Made by a program: the position numbers and the translations under genes
Source: Gibbula magus
Taxonomy: Eukaryota > Mollusca > Gastropoda > Trochida > Trochidae
DNA length: 64,000 nucleotides
Direction: 5' to 3'
Assembly: GCA_936450465.1 (NCBI GenBank)
Contig: OW388299.1
Location: forward strand, 39,939,548-40,003,547
The notes under the pieces: model-generated
Seen by the model: only the letters and a program-made list of their open reading frames with translations
Databases searched by the model: none
What the model was told of the DNA's origin: nothing
Shown: piece by piece, positions 1 to 25,558 of the stretch
How positions within the stretch are numbered: the first letter of the stretch is position 1
Layout: each line of letters opens with the position of its first letter

Positions 1-335
1 CATTTGCCAATGACACGTCATAATGATAAAATAAACGTAAGATAAACGTTTTCTAGATTTATGTGTTTTCTTCGAAATATGCTATATGATTTTGTGAAAA
101 CTATTAATCATAAACATGCTTATAAATAAAGAAGACCAAACTAGAGACAAATATCCAAAATAGTTCATTTGTGTTATTTACATTAGCCATATTGGAAGGA
201 CATGAAAGATGAGTTTTCATTGGTTAGGTCAGGGATACAGTATGAGGTTCCGCTTTACCCGCTAGGGATTTTTGCTGAAATTTGTTGAAATTCAGGCGAT
301 GTAGAACAGAGGTTAGGATCGGAAATCTGAAGGGA
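1..335 (-). repeat. dispersed repeat family with GTAGAACAGAGG end, partial copy
   Basis: This stretch is an inverted, diverged copy of the repeat at 17277-17740. Shared landmarks include 'gacacgtcat', 'ccaatgaaaactca' and the terminal motif GTAGAACAGAGGTTAGGAT near 302-320. A third partial copy lies at 58790-58985. It is probably a non-autonomous DNA element; no coding capacity is seen. The left end may lie outside the window. Confidence 0.6.
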
Positions 336-1148
336 GTAACCTATGTGGGAAGAGAATGCCGCTGGGACCGTTGGGTAGCTTATTTGGGGCAGATTATTGT
401 TCGAAACCTCGACAAGAGCGGGTTCGAGTAACTGTTTTCACAAAATAAAATGTAAACAAATAATAAACAAATATTATTAGATTAACAATATTCATAAATA
501 TCTATAGAGCTCCATTCACAGTCCTATCCTCTGTACGTTTGGCAGGTGAGATCTCGCGGAAAAGAAATGTTTTTAATTCATCTGAAGAGACAGATTTGAG
601 TTTTCAGGTAGATACTATAGTTCACATTTTCTGCAGTTGTCTACTGAGCGTTCTCTTGTCAAATGATGGAGTTTGATTTGTTTTAGTATATTGAATAATT
701 TCTCCCATCGTGATCTCAGGGATCGCGTATGACGAAATATATTGAGTGCCGCTTTTCCTCCAATAGACACAAGGTACTGAATTAACGCCTGGTCTCGAAT
801 AAATGCGGGGGTATGTGAAAGAAATAGACGCCGTATGACAACTGATAGGATGACCAAATTAAAACAAAAATGCAATGTATATATATTCATGTAGGCCTTT
901 TAAAACTGATATTGTTCCTGTTCAATAATGAGCAAATTTTCACCAATTTATATGCAAAAAATGAATCGCAATAAAAAAAAAAGAAGATACTTTCAACATT
1001 CCTCACTGATTTTCACTTTGACTTTCAAGATTTTTTGCTGAAATGTTAATTTGTAAATTATAGAATGTATAGAATGTGTAGTATTTGTGTAAAGCATATG
1101 TGGTATGATTTCTGTGACTAGTTATGTGTTATCATTAAATATACTTAC
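336..1148. other. intron 9 sequence of the protease homologue gene, no exon seen
   Basis: This is AT-rich DNA downstream of the last visible exon of the minus-strand gene. A 91-codon open frame (615-890, minus) has no protease, EGF or transposon motif I recognise and lacks convincing splice sites. The next protease exon, which should carry the catalytic Asp region, is not found and presumably lies left of the window. Confidence 0.5.
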
Positions 1149-14875
<13,727 letters not shown>

Positions 14876-14920
14876 CTTGCCGATTTCGTGGAAGCTGTGG
14901 TTGATATGCTCAGAGATGGG

Positions 14921-14928
14921 TTTTTATA
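14921..14928 (-). promoter_or_regulatory. TATA box of the protease homologue gene
   Basis: TATAAAAA on the minus strand, within TATATATGTATAAAAAC, lies about 46 bp upstream of the start codon. A typical 25-30 bp spacing puts the transcription start near 14893-14897 and the 5' UTR at about 20 nt. Confidence 0.55.
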
Positions 14929-14939
14929 CATATATAGCT

Positions 14940-15400
14940 TCTATTCATACCCATACAAATGTTCAGCATGAAAATGAATACGCCATCAACAAATATTCTG
15001 CTCAGTATTAGTGGGAACATTTTAGTATAGATGATGTTAATTCATAGAAATATGAATAGGACATAACGTTTTCTGCTTCGCTGGTTTCCAAAGAACTATC
15101 ATATTCAACAGTTTCTCTGTCAACACCACCATACTAGGCCCTATATGTCTATTGGCTGTATATTTCATATTGCAAATATACGCTTTTTTATATTTCATAT
15201 TTTTAAGCTATGTGCTTGCTTTATAGGAGAGTGTCTTCTAAAAAGGTCAATAAGAACACATTCGATAACGGGCACCTTTAATATGGCAACATCTAACGGT
15301 TGCCATGATCAGGCAAGGCAATTTGGATATCAGAAAAATTTACTTCGTAGAGTGACAAATAGTAAACTGAACGCCAAAAGAAATGTTAAGAAATGAATTT
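14940..15400. other. upstream flank of the gene; partial Tc1-type end
   Basis: No gene is seen. At 15368-15386 an extra copy of the motif AACGCCAAAAGAAATG stands just outside the large fold-back that starts at 15406, so another element's end or a decayed earlier insertion abuts it. Confidence 0.5.
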
Positions 15401-15405
15401 AAATA

Positions 15406-16938
15406 CACTAAACGCCAAAAGAAACGTTACCTCATTTCTTTTTTAAATAACTTTTTAAGTATCAAAGATATTTGAGAAATGAATGGTGCAAAAGAAACCT
15501 GAATAACGTAGCTTTAAGCTAATAACACATTAAAATATTCTGATGGATTCATATTGTGGCAAAATGCAGCTTGTTTAAAAGTTTAAAATTGTCCGGTTTT
15601 CGACCAGGCTGGTAATAACAAATCAATGTGATTTAGATGTCCAGAAGAAGTTGAAAGTAAACTTTTACGTTTGTGACTCGACAAAAAGTGTGTATGCTTT
15701 ACATCATAACCCCTAAACGATGAAAAATACTGTTATTGAGTACGTTTAAGTGTGAAAATTATGAAAAATATTTTTCTAGTCATTAAAGATCTTTTCTCGT
15801 AATTTACCTTAGTGAAAACGAGTTTACTGTGTTGTCAAATGACTTAATAGTATTTAGAAACACAGACGATTATTTATGTGAACATTTTCGCTTATTAATG
15901 AAAACTTAATTTTTTTTTGTCTATCACCAAAACGCATTGTCACTCAAATGTAGCAAAATTCAAGCAGCATTTGCATGAACTGAATGCTTCTACAGGGTAT
16001 AAAAGGTGCCTACTTTGCATGATATGGCACTCATGTACGAAATCATGCCGCGATTGACCAGTGGAGAAAGAGAAAAAACACTGGGGATGTTGCAGCTTGG
16101 GTCGACCAACAACGATGTTGCCAATGCCTTTGGATCATCATAAGGCCTTTCATGCCTATCAGGCCTATCAGCGTTGACTCCGGAGTCGTATAATGGTCAT
16201 ACAGTGACACCCAAAGACATTGGCAACATCATTGTTTGTCGACCCAAGCTGCAACATCACCAGAGCTCTTTCTCTTTCTCCACTGGTCAATCGCGACATG
16301 ATTTCGTACATGTGTGCCATATAATGCAAAGAAGGCACCTTTTATACCCTGTAGAAGCATTCAGTTCATGCAAATGCTGCTTGAATTTTGCTACATTTGA
16401 GTGATAATGCGTTTTGGTGATGGACAAAAATTGTTTTCATTTTCATTTTCAAGCGAAAATGTTCACATAAATAATCGTCTGTGTTCCTAAATACTATTAA
16501 GTCATTTGACAACACAGTAAACTCGTTTTCACTAAGGTAAATTACGTGAAAAGATCTTTAATGACTAGAAAAATATATTTCATAATTTTCACACTTAAAC
16601 TTACTCATTAACAGTCTTTTCATCGTTTAGGGGTTATGATGTAAAGCATACAACCTTTTTGTTGAGTCACAAACGTAAACGTTTACTTTCAACTTCTTCT
16701 GGACATCTAAATCACATTTATTGGTTACTACCAGCCTGGTCGAAAACCGGACAATTTTAAACTCCTTTAACAAGCTGCATTTTGCCACAATATCAATCCA
16801 TCAGGATTTTTAAATGTGTTATTAGCATAAAGCTACGTTATTCAGCTTTCTTTTGTACCATTCATTTCTCAAATATCTTTGATACTTAAAAAGTTATTAA
16901 AAACAGAAATGAGGTAACGTTTCTTTTGGCGTTTAGTG
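15406..16938. mobile_element. 1.53 kb Tc1-type fold-back of two head-to-head 5' halves
   Basis: Outer ends CACTAAACGCCAAAAGAAAC and GTTTCTTTTGGCGTTTAGTG are inverted, with TA at 15404-15405 and 16939-16940. The arms stay complementary for roughly 700 bp each (for example 'gtccggttttcgaccaggct' near 15591 and 'agcctggtcgaaaaccggac' near 16733). Each arm carries the N-terminus of a Tc1-like transposase reading inward: left arm MPRLTSGEREKTLGMLQLG, STNNDVANAFG from 16046; right arm minus strand MSRLTSGERE with NDVANVFGCHC. The catalytic core is missing from both, so it cannot move itself. Confidence 0.85.
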
Positions 16939-16999
16939 TATCATAAAAAGTTACGTGTTCAGAGGAATTTGTTTTGTTGTGTTGTAACACTCCATCAGT

Positions 17000-17276
17000 T
17001 TAGTGTTTTGTGCTAAAATAGCAGACCTGTAACTTTAATGGCCCCTCCAACTTGCCAGAAGGCAGGCATTCTCTTCCATGACAGAGGTAACTCGCTTCAG
17101 AGTTCCCATCATAACCTCTGTTACATTATGCCATATAATCTCCGTTCCAGCAAAATTCCCTAGCGGGGAGAAGGGGTACCTCATACTGAATCCCGGCTTC
17201 TCATTCGATGAAAGCAAAACTTTCATGGCGTACGTCATTATCTTCCCAGAGAGGCTATTCTCTTCATATATCTGAT
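17000..17276. repeat. partial copy of the GTAGAACAGAGG repeat family
   Basis: Contains 'cataacctctgttac', 'ccctagcggggagaagg' and 'cttctcattcgatgaaagc', which repeat in altered form at 17277-17400. It appears to be a second, truncated copy lying next to the fuller one. No gene is seen. Confidence 0.5.
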
Positions 17277-17740
17277 CCTAACCTCTGTTCTAAATGGCCA
17301 AAATCCAAGTGCATAAGCAAAATCCCTTAGCGGGGAAAAGAGGAACCTCACATGCACTTCATCCCTGCTTCTTAACCAATGAAAACTCACATTTTAGCGG
17401 CATTGTCGAGCGAGTGACTGCAAAGATCTAGACATTTGCCTTTTAAGGGTCTTTCTAATTAGCATATCTCCTTCGAATATGTCTGATGTAAATAACAGAA
17501 CTGTTTTTGGTATTTGTTTCTGATTTGGTCTTCTTTATGTATCAACATGTTTATGATCAGTTGTTTTCACAAAATCAAACAGCATATATCGTGGAAAACA
17601 CATCAATCAAGAAAACATTCATCTTGCGTTTCTGTTTCAAAAATAGCACTATGACGTGTCATTGGCACAACTGATTACACAACTAGATTCAAATGCAACC
17701 AATCAAGACAAAGTCCCCATAGTAGAACAGAGGTTAGGAT
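17277..17740. mobile_element. GTAGAACAGAGG repeat family, full-looking copy
   Basis: The left end TCCTAACCTCTGTTCTA (17275 onward) is the inverse of the right end TAGAACAGAGGTTAGGA (17724-17740). The interior is non-coding. The copy at 1-335 is the same sequence inverted, and another partial copy lies at 58790-58985. It is likely a MITE; its target duplication is unclear. Confidence 0.65.
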
Positions 17741-18930
17741 AGGAAATCTGAAGGAGTAAACTCTGTGGGAAGAGAAAAGAAGGTAAAAATACGAAATTTA
17801 GGGCCCATGTACCAATTTTGAAGGTATGAGCTTGTTGACCGTATGCAATTTTTCGCCTTCGGGTACAACAGTTCTTGAGGAGAAGAAAAGTCGAAAATGT
17901 GTAATTTGTACGGACGACGGAGGGACGCCAGAGGGATGCCAGAGGGACGCCAGAAGACGTCAGACGACGTCAGAAGACGGGCCATGCCATACGTTGTAAG
18001 CCAATCTTGCCTCAAAAGACAAACTAACAACGTTTAAACTGAAACGAGATGTATGAACATTTTTCACGACAAACAAGCAGAAAAGATTTATGATATTCGT
18101 TATTTAAGCTGCAAACCAAATAAACCAATTGCACGTGTTTTTTTATATCTCCATCAAACATGATTTCATAATATTTAAAAAAATAAAATTCCAAATAACG
18201 CGTTTGGCATCATGGTATTTCGATTAAACATTCTCAATTATTTAATACTGATCTACATACCGAAAATACAAGCTGTATAACATTATAAACCGTGGGCAAT
18301 CTGATTTAATTTCTTGCCTAACTCTTACTAGCTTTTATAAATGTTCCAATTTTCAAATAAGCAAGTTATACTAATTTAAATATTATTTTCCATGCGACGA
18401 TTTGTATTCAAATCTTTTAACTTTGTTTGGATGTGGGTATTTCTCATTTGCATATGAACTACATATGCCTCTGTTATAAATTCAACAATCAACTAATAGC
18501 GCTTACTGGCTCGCATTTGGTCTTCTTTCTTAACTAGCATGTTAATGATATTATATTTTCATGGATTTAAATAATATACGACGATTGCAATGTACAAGAA
18601 GAATCGTTTACCCAACGTATGTTTCTGAAAATATATTTTTAGAACGATCGCTTCAGCAGTACGATTTCATTAGCTGTCGGTAAGCAGTTGGTAAGGGGCG
18701 TAACTCGTGATCACAATAGATGTCGCTGTTCGTTGCATAGTTTTCCATACCGATGAGGGCAAGGTAAAACATGGGTAGAAGTTATTTCGATGCGTTTCCA
18801 CCTTGCTGTGGGAATATGGCTGTGCACAGTCGCAGCACAGAATTCTTTGACATCAACAGAAAAACAGAAAAATGTCACGCCGAAAGTCGTTAACTTTGAT
18901 ACCCTTCAAAACGTTCACAGAATGGAGGAC
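17741..18930. other. no gene seen; short GACGCCAGA tandem at 17915-17985
   Basis: AT-rich DNA. 17915-17985 has 'gggacgccaga'/'gacgtcaga' units of 10-11 bp. Open frames of 60-98 codons here show no recognisable domain or splice context. Confidence 0.5.
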
Positions 18931-18939
18931 AATCAGACT

Positions 18940-19200
18940 TCGATGTTCAGTAACATCTGTGGCTCCTCTAGCGTCTCGTGCCGTCACTCAACGTCTCCTC
19001 ATGGATCGTAGAACGTCAGTAAACGCTGCCCGAGGAAGACGTCGCCATTGTTCAACACGAGTCCATGGATGATATTGCAAACGGTGATATTCCAACGTTT
19101 GCTCGTCCCAAATTTCTTCGATAGGATTGAGGTCAAGGCTACGCAACGGCCAGTCCAGGACGTGAACAGTGGCTTTTCTTAGAAAATTTTCCATTTTTCT
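18940..19200 (-). pseudogene. Tc1-like transposase C-terminal fragment
   Basis: The minus strand encodes TVHVLDWPLRSLDLNPIEEI, then WDE and later RAAFTDVLRSMRRR. This is the Tc1 C-terminal signature (V.DWP..S.DLNPIE..WD, then SM.RR), including the third catalytic-residue region. Everything upstream of the DWP motif is missing. A stop follows SMRRR and the reading continues in decayed form (VTARDARGATD). Confidence 0.8.
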
Positions 19201-19204
19201 ATAT

Positions 19205-19500
19205 ACACTCAAGCGCAAAAGAAACGTCACCACACACATTGCAAGATAGTGCAACCCAGAAGTGATAAACATGACTGAAACAGAGATACACCATACCTTA
19301 AGGAGCCAACTAAACTAAGTTTGTAATAATATTAAAACATTATCTGGCAATATTTCTGAGAAACACGTTTTTCAGAAATCGTCGTTTTCGCATCTGCTTA
19401 ACTTGGCGAGATTGGAGAGTCAAAAATGACTTTTTTGTTTGTTTGTTCTATGACGTCCTAAAGTAAAGACATGTCAACAAATTTAAGTTCACAAAGGTGA
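19205..19500. mobile_element. Tc1-type MITE, left end only
   Basis: It starts CACTCAAGCGCAAAAGAAAC after TA. Its body matches the intronic MITE 10417-10996 ('gactgaaacagag', 'cttggcgagattggagagt', 'tctatgacgtc'). No matching right end is found. Confidence 0.6.
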
Positions 19501-19899
19501 TTTATTTCGACACCAACTTTTGCTAATTAAAATTCTACATTTCATGAATTTATTAGTTAAATGTTAAACATTCTCGACAAAAAACACTTTAAAAAGCGAT
19601 TTAAAAAACCCAAGTGTAGTTGGACAGATAAACAAAAATACAAGTATAATCATCTTATGTGTGAGATTGCGGGTTCTTCTTTTCAATTAATCCATGGTCA
19701 TGACGTCACTCTATTGTGTTATCTGTTGATTATTAATTAGGAATCTACTGGTCATTGACTGTCCCAGTCAGGAGGGTTGTTAGGTTTAGACATTTTCATA
19801 ATGGCTAATCGAGTACATTTTTCGAGACTGATGTATTTTGTCTTGGTGTATCTGAATAGGATCTTAAAATTTCTCTCAACTAGACAAATTAATTTTTCT

Positions 19900-19985
19900 A
19901 ATGCATTAACCTGGATTCGAACATGCAACCCTTCGCTTGGTAGACAGCGCTTCTAGCCATTAAACCACAAGACGCTGTTAGATAC
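19900..19985 (-). repeat. tRNA-derived SINE head
   Basis: The minus strand shows an A-box-like GTGGTTTAATGGCTAGAAGC and a B-box-like ATGTTCGAATCC about 35 nt downstream. It looks Gly/Glu-type in wording, but stem pairing is incomplete, so a SINE or tRNA pseudogene rather than a functional tRNA. Confidence 0.5.
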
Positions 19986-20632
19986 TTTAGGGTTGTTCGT
20001 CAGTAAGAATCCCGCGTTCTATTCAAGACTTTTAACGCACGGAAGGAATGGAAAGTCAGAGTTTTAGCTATCAATCACATTGCTTCGCGCGGAAGTTTTG
20101 CGCTGCACGTGCGTGGAAGATTCCATTACATGAGGGTCGCAACTACTTGTACCACATCCGATGAATGATCAACGAAATTTACAAAATAGTGATTTTGGTG
20201 TCCCATAATTGAAATTTACTGCTTCAAACGTAAAATATTCACATATGCATGTTTCGTGACGTCATACATGGATTAAGATGGAGAATGCATTCGGAGCAGT
20301 GGTTTCGTTAAAAATAATCAACTCGCCCCCTCGGCATTCTGCATTACATAATGTCCCTATAAAAACATTCAAAGTCGTCTTTCTCCGGCAGCAATAATTC
20401 GTTTGCTTACGCTGTTGAAAACCTGGTGACGTTTCCTTTGCGGTTAGGTGTACATTGGCATTCACATCCTTTCATAAAATTGTCTAGCCTTATCAAGGAA
20501 CCTCCAACAATGGATTTTTAAATGCTTTTCTTGTTTTTCATTTTGTGAGAGCACTTCCTTACTACGCAAACTTAGAACCATTTTGGCCCTGAATGCCAAG
20601 TGCATGGAACGGTCCTTCTCATGTCCTCTGGG

Positions 20633-20710
20633 TGCCGTGGTTTAACTCGACCAGAAACTACATTGTATCAAGGTTGTAGGTTCGATCCAACAGTTCCTCG
20701 AAAGTAATTG
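20633..20710 (+). repeat. tRNA-derived SINE head
   Basis: The plus strand shows an A-box-like GTGCCGTGGTTTAACTCGAC and a B-box GTAGGTTCGATCC. The stems are poorly paired, which favours a SINE over a tRNA gene. Confidence 0.5.
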
Positions 20711-20774
20711 TAATCAGTGTGAACGTGTCAATGCATCTGTCGTAATGCTGGTATTCTATGGTATGTACAATTAA

Positions 20775-21264
20775 AGGTGCATCCATTGTGTTTCATAAAA
20801 TTTTATTTGGCTTTAATACTTTCCAACACACAATATGTGCTGTTTACAATACAAACAAATTCATTTAGCTTACATATTCATCCCCAATCGCCAAACATAT
20901 CATAATTACTAGTTTCCAATTAAAATCTAGTAACATCATTATGCATGTGCAGAAACCGAAAGTGCACGTCCTATTAACATGCACAGTAGTTTCATGACCT
21001 ATTGAACATTTTCAACCCAAATTTGTTATTTTGTCTGGTGTAAATAAGATTCCAAAATTACGTTTGATTCATTGGTGCGCGTCACACGCGGGGCAATGTC
21101 CGGTTTTCGATCAGAAATCAGTACTTTTACCTTCATATCGCCAATATACTAAGTCGAGTATCATGAAAATGATTGTTTTCAGTAACAGTTGGTACTTCTC
21201 GATAAAATAAGACCATTTATAACGTTTTTCATATTTGACCCCCAACAACACAATGGATGTACCT
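20775..21264. mobile_element. TTAA-flanked MITE, AGGTGCATCCATTGTG family, copy 1
   Basis: The left end AGGTGCATCCATTGTGTT faces the right end AACACAATGGATGTACCT, with TTAA at 20771-20774 and 21265-21268. The copy at 58096-58568 shares the whole body ('caaatttgt..tt.tgtctg', 'ccggttttcgatcagaaatca'). TTAA duplication with AGG termini fits a Kolobok-like or piggyBac-like parent; AGG argues for Kolobok (recalled family knowledge, not tested). Confidence 0.85.
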
Positions 21265-21369
21265 TTAACATACAATCCCTCCAGGGACACGGCAACTTTG
21301 TCTGCAGTAGAGAACTGTTCTACATGCAGTAATGTTTGGGTGCAATGCTACACTGAATTTCAGCGCAGT

Positions 21370-21540
21370 ACCACCCATGGTTCGCTAGTTCCAGTCGATG
21401 CTCGCAGGTTTCACCGCAATGCATAGCCACATTGCGTTGCGGGCTTTCTCCCTGCCATAATACTAGCAGCCGCGATATAAGTGAAATACTCTTGAAAGCG
21501 GCGTTAAACCCCAACTCAACCCACCTCACCTCACCTTTAA
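21370..21540 (+). repeat. mollusc-type SINE 3' core
   Basis: It ends 'gcggcgttaaaccccaac' followed by 'tcaacccacctcacctcac', a short-tandem tail. This conserved core and tail are what I recall of gastropod and bivalve SINEs. The head is diverged or absent. Confidence 0.5.
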
Positions 21541-22610
21541 CATACATAATTAAAGAAATTAACGCAGTCACAGAAAGATCATATTATTTTCTACAACACT
21601 CATGCTAGTAAAACTATATTTCCCTCGCTCTTGCTGGGGAAAATGTAATTTTACAACCACTCGTGTTGTAAAAAAACCATTATGACATCCCCACCTGTGT
21701 ATATTTCTCTATTCACTTGATTGTTGAGACTATTTTCACCACATTATTGAAAACAATACGAAGATAATTCTGAATTGACAAAACTTAGTTATTATCAAAA
21801 CCTATAGAGCGAAACATTAGCTGTTTTCTAACATATTGTCCGAACATACTTGTGAAAAATCATCTCATCCAACCTTAAATAATACTCTATGTGAGGTTTA
21901 AACTTACATTTTCCAGTCTACAATTTATAACAACCCTTTTGGCAAAGGCGATTGTACACAACTTTTCAGCTTTATAAGACACCTAGTTAGTATAGTAAAT
22001 GTAAATAGACGTCATAGCCTCTATGGGGTTTAACTGAGGACCATACCAGATCTACAATTAAAAATCACCAACTGCCAAGATGTACACAATATTTTAGGTT
22101 TCTATGGCATTTTCCTTTAAAGAAGATTCGAAATTTATCAGTGACAAGCTTAATTTTTCTCTGAAAATAAAAATAAATAAATATGGGATTAAACAAACAA
22201 TAATGTCAAATTTATTATAATAATAATAATAATCAACTTATATAGCGCCGAGTGCTTACGGTGTTTGTCAGTGTCAAATTTTATTTTATACAGAAATGCA
22301 ATAGCATCTGATGAAAAATGGGCATATGACCACTTTATTGAATAAAACTCAATACAAAGTATGACATTAACTAAAATCACGAGTCTAGTGCGTATCGTGA
22401 CTTCGATACAGAATAGGTGTCACCGAATATAACATACCTGTTGAAACACGTCATCACCCATTCACATCAACAAATGGGTTTAGTGCAATAACTTTATAGA
22501 TATTGCGGTGTTCGTTACTGTGTTTCACATGAGTTCACAATTCGAATGATTCTATGGCGAAAGTTTTGAAAGGGTGTGTTTGTTTTATTTTGTAACCGGA
22601 TTGGTGTCAC
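21541..22610. other. no gene seen; small hairpin and decayed repeats
   Basis: 21595-21680 is an imperfect hairpin ('caacactcatgctagtaaaac'-like arm against 'ttttacaaccactcgtgttg'). 21940-22130 has 'ggcaaaggcgattgtacaca' and 'actgccaagatgtacacaat', resembling a decayed relative of 4788-5200. There is (ATA)n at 22217-22232. No coding sequence is recognised. Confidence 0.5.
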
Positions 22611-22613
22611 CTG

Positions 22614-22802
22614 GGCCATGTTCTATAAGAATTTAAAAGTAATCTCTCAATCTTTTAAACAACTCTTGGACGCGATTTCTCAATATCACTAGCAAAGCGA
22701 GAAAACCTCGAGGCATCGCACCGTGTCGTTCAGGAGAGAATGAGCGCTCAATTGAGCGTTCAATGAGCGATTATAAGCGCTCGCTGTTATGGAACAGAGC
22801 CC
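22614..22802. mobile_element. GGGCTCTGTTCC fold-back family, diverged copy
   Basis: The left end is GGGCCATGTTCTATAAGAAT (diverged) and the right end is TTATGGAACAGAGCCC. The interior has 'agcaaagcgag', 'cgtgtcgttcaggag' and repeated 'gagcg.tcaatgagcg'. About 189 bp, non-coding. Confidence 0.75.
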
Positions 22803-22811
22803 AGTTGTGTC

Positions 22812-23045
22812 CCAAGTACGGATGGGATAGCTCTCATGGCTATCCCAACTGTGGATAAATCGCTATCTCAAGTTGGGATATCCCATTTTAAGATGGGATA
22901 GAACTTTGGAAAACAGATAGAGTTTGATGAAAAAATAACTTCGATGAAAAAAAAAATTCATGAAAAAAGGGATTTGAAGAAAAAACTGACTTTGATGAAA
23001 AACTGACTTTGATGAAAAAAATCACTCTGATGAAAACACAACATC
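22812..23045. repeat. hairpin (GGATGGGATAG) followed by GATGAAAAA tandem repeat
   Basis: 22820-22905 contains 'gatgggatagc..ggctatccc', 'gttgggatatccc' and 'gatgggatag', alternately inverted. 22925-23035 is a run of roughly 14-17-bp units of the form 'ctgactttgatgaaaaa'. No function is apparent. Confidence 0.65.
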
Positions 23046-23553
23046 ACCCTTGGTGAATTTACATTCTATTTTTTGTCATATCATCCGTGATCGTGATCAT
23101 ATAAGCCCCCGTCTCTAAATTATCTTTTATATGTGTACATACCTTTTTTCATCAGTAAAAATGATCTGATAAGCAAGAAGACACTGCATCAGATAAAAGC
23201 AATTCTGTGATATAGCAGAAGCATTGTCTACCATTTTAGTAAATCAAATTTCTTTAAGATGACGTAACTCTATTTCTGAAATTTGTCTTCATAGAATTAT
23301 GCTGTTTTGGTGTCCAAGAACAAGTATTATTACAATGAAAGATTAAAGTGAATGTAAAGTGTAGTCAAAGTATATCGATTCTGTCAAATGAACTTTTAAA
23401 GGCTTATCGCTTTGTGAGTCATTCTAAAGAAGTGGAAAATTCCGGATACAAAAAACTTAAAAACTTAACTTTTTCAGAACTTTATTTTCACAAATATGAA
23501 GACAATTCATTAAGATATGAGAAAATATAAAAGTGGGACTTGAGGTCTATTAA

Positions 23554-23905
23554 AGGGGCAGTAGCACGTTTTTTGCAAATTTTATTTTTTCAAATTTCCC
23601 ATTGATAATGATATTTTATGTCTTTTTTATTTACTTTAGAGGGTGAAACATATTCTTAAACAAACCAATTATCCGTAGGGGTTATAGCGGTGTTGCGTAT
23701 AAAGCAAAAATTGCATGGCGGCCATTTATTGTGAACACATTTTATTATTTCGAATGACAAAAACGATTCTCATGGCTTTACAGAACCATGTACGCTCTTA
23801 TTAAACTTGATTTTCTGAACAGAGAAGGCTGTTTTACCTTTGGTGACATTATTTTTCAAATACATTTCCTCGATTTATTTCAAAGAAAAAACGTGCTACT
23901 GCCCC
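23554..23905. mobile_element. TTAA-flanked MITE, AGGGGCAGTAGCACG family, copy 1
   Basis: The left end AGGGGCAGTAGCACGTTTTT faces 'aacgtgctactgcccc' with TTAA at 23550-23553 and 23906-23909. The interior has 'gcatggcggccat' and 'ccatggctttac', shared with the copies at 26.7, 28.5, 31.6 and 55.5 kb. Non-coding. Confidence 0.88.
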
Positions 23906-23909
23906 TTAA

Positions 23910-25000
23910 AGGCTGTTGTCAATTAATACAATTAGCTAGTGTCACCATTAGTGTCTTTCCTGTAGCAGTTATGATTTGTGGTAAAAAAATGTTTCAATAT
24001 AATGATTATTTAAAATTATTAAAAAGCATGTTAAAACCTTTTAAAAGAAGTAGGCAGATCATAAGACTTGCTAATAATTTACTTTGGAGGTAAAAATAAT
24101 AGCGACAAATTGTTTCCCTAGAAATCAGAATGCTGAAGTATATTTTAAAAACCTTTAGATTCGAAAATATTTGACTTTGCAAAAACAGATTTGACTGACA
24201 TTGTAACGTACATATAGTAATGTAATCTGTCAGGATATTGTCAACATGATATCATTATTATTAACGTCACTTTTTAAAATAAACGATGTAACAGGAAAGA
24301 CAATAGTGTTATTGTAAAGAAACCCTATGTTATTAGACAGCCAAATAAAAAGAATCTTCCAAAATTCTACTGATATTTCAAGGCATTGCCAAATCTTATT
24401 GGTTGAGACACATAAGTATTGAAGGAATGACTCACAATACCACTTTAAGTAATGTGACATGGACGAATTCAATTATAATAGAAATAATTTTACAGAAAAG
24501 ACGTTAGGTCAATTAAGTTAAGCCATTTCCGATTAGATTGGAATGGTCATTTAAATCAAGCCATGCACAAACGATAAATTTCAAGTATAGCTTCACATTT
24601 ACAATGAACTAGTTATGTTCGGTTTGATCACATGTAAATATTTTGTTACAGTAAAGACAAATCGGTGTTACTGGAAAGACATTAAAGAACTAGTTTGAAA
24701 ATTACTGTGACTAGAAGTTTAAATGTAACTGAAGCTGTGGTTGAAATGGTATCTGGATAACGTCTTCTCTTGCCATGTGCATACCTTTTGGTAAAATAAA
24801 ATAAATTCATTATTTCAAAGATTTGTTACAGGAAAGACAATCAAGTTACAGGCATAGAGGTGATTGGAGAATATCTAAGAAAGGTGTATATAGTTATTTC
24901 GAATTTGCAAAGTTAAACCAAAGTATATTCATTTGAACATTGCAAGGACTAAATGAATGGACTTAATTGATGAACACTTTGCAAAAACAACTTCTAGTGT
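23910..25000. other. no gene; scattered GTTACAGGAAAGACA motif
   Basis: AT-rich DNA. The phrase 'gtaacaggaaagac' or close variants occurs near 24288, 24490, 24648, 24668 and 24828 in the same orientation, suggesting a decayed long-period repeat. A minus-strand frame at 24230-24472 faintly resembles a LINE C-terminus (FWKILFIWLSNN), too weak to call. Confidence 0.4.
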
Positions 25001-25003
25001 ACA

Positions 25004-25215
25004 CTGTCGGCCAAAAGAAACGCCTCCTAGATATCTTATCAGATTTCGTAAAAACTATAATCAGTACAAATATTTTAGCATTATGAAGTTGCACCATTTC
25101 TGCATAATATATTTAAATTTCAGAAGTTGTCAAGTCACAAACTTTTAAAGAATGGCGATTGTTGAATGAGACAAATGAATTGTTCGGTTTTCGATCAGTA
25201 CTTGATCAGAGAGAA
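25004..25215. mobile_element. Tc1-type MITE, CACTGTCGGCCAAAAGAAA family, left part
   Basis: It starts CACTGTCGGCCAAAAGAAAC after TA and matches the complete copy at 51779-52100 for about 180 bp ('ttatcagatttcgtaaaaac', 'tttcagaagttgtcaagtca', 'aatggcgattgttgaatgag'). The right end is not found. Confidence 0.75.
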
Positions 25216-25558
25216 GAGACAGATTGGAAAAAAGTTGCTTACTGAAGAAATTCGGTCTGTATTACTGTAATGACACCTCTAAATCATAGAGACGTGTTTT
25301 ATTAACGAATTGAACGAAGCAGATCTCAAATTAATTCCAAAATCGGATGTAAATAACCGTTTTGTCATTATTGTCAATATTGTTGAAATAGTGGATGAAA
25401 TTTCAAGAACCAGTTACTTCAATGTTTACATCATACATGTATACACTCGGAAAAATATAGGTATAAACTACACCTAACTTTCAAAACCTTGGCTGTACCC
25501 CATCTACTGTGTTGTGCGATTTAGGACTCTGTTGTTTTACAGTGTACGTGTGACACCT

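Noticed and set aside
615..890. 91-codon minus-strand frame as a further protease exon
   Set aside because: No protease motif such as DIAL or GDSGG, no cysteine pattern and no suitable acceptor.
23928..24093. Host exon in a plus-strand frame
   Set aside because: Continues out of a MITE end, with no splice sites and no recognisable domain.
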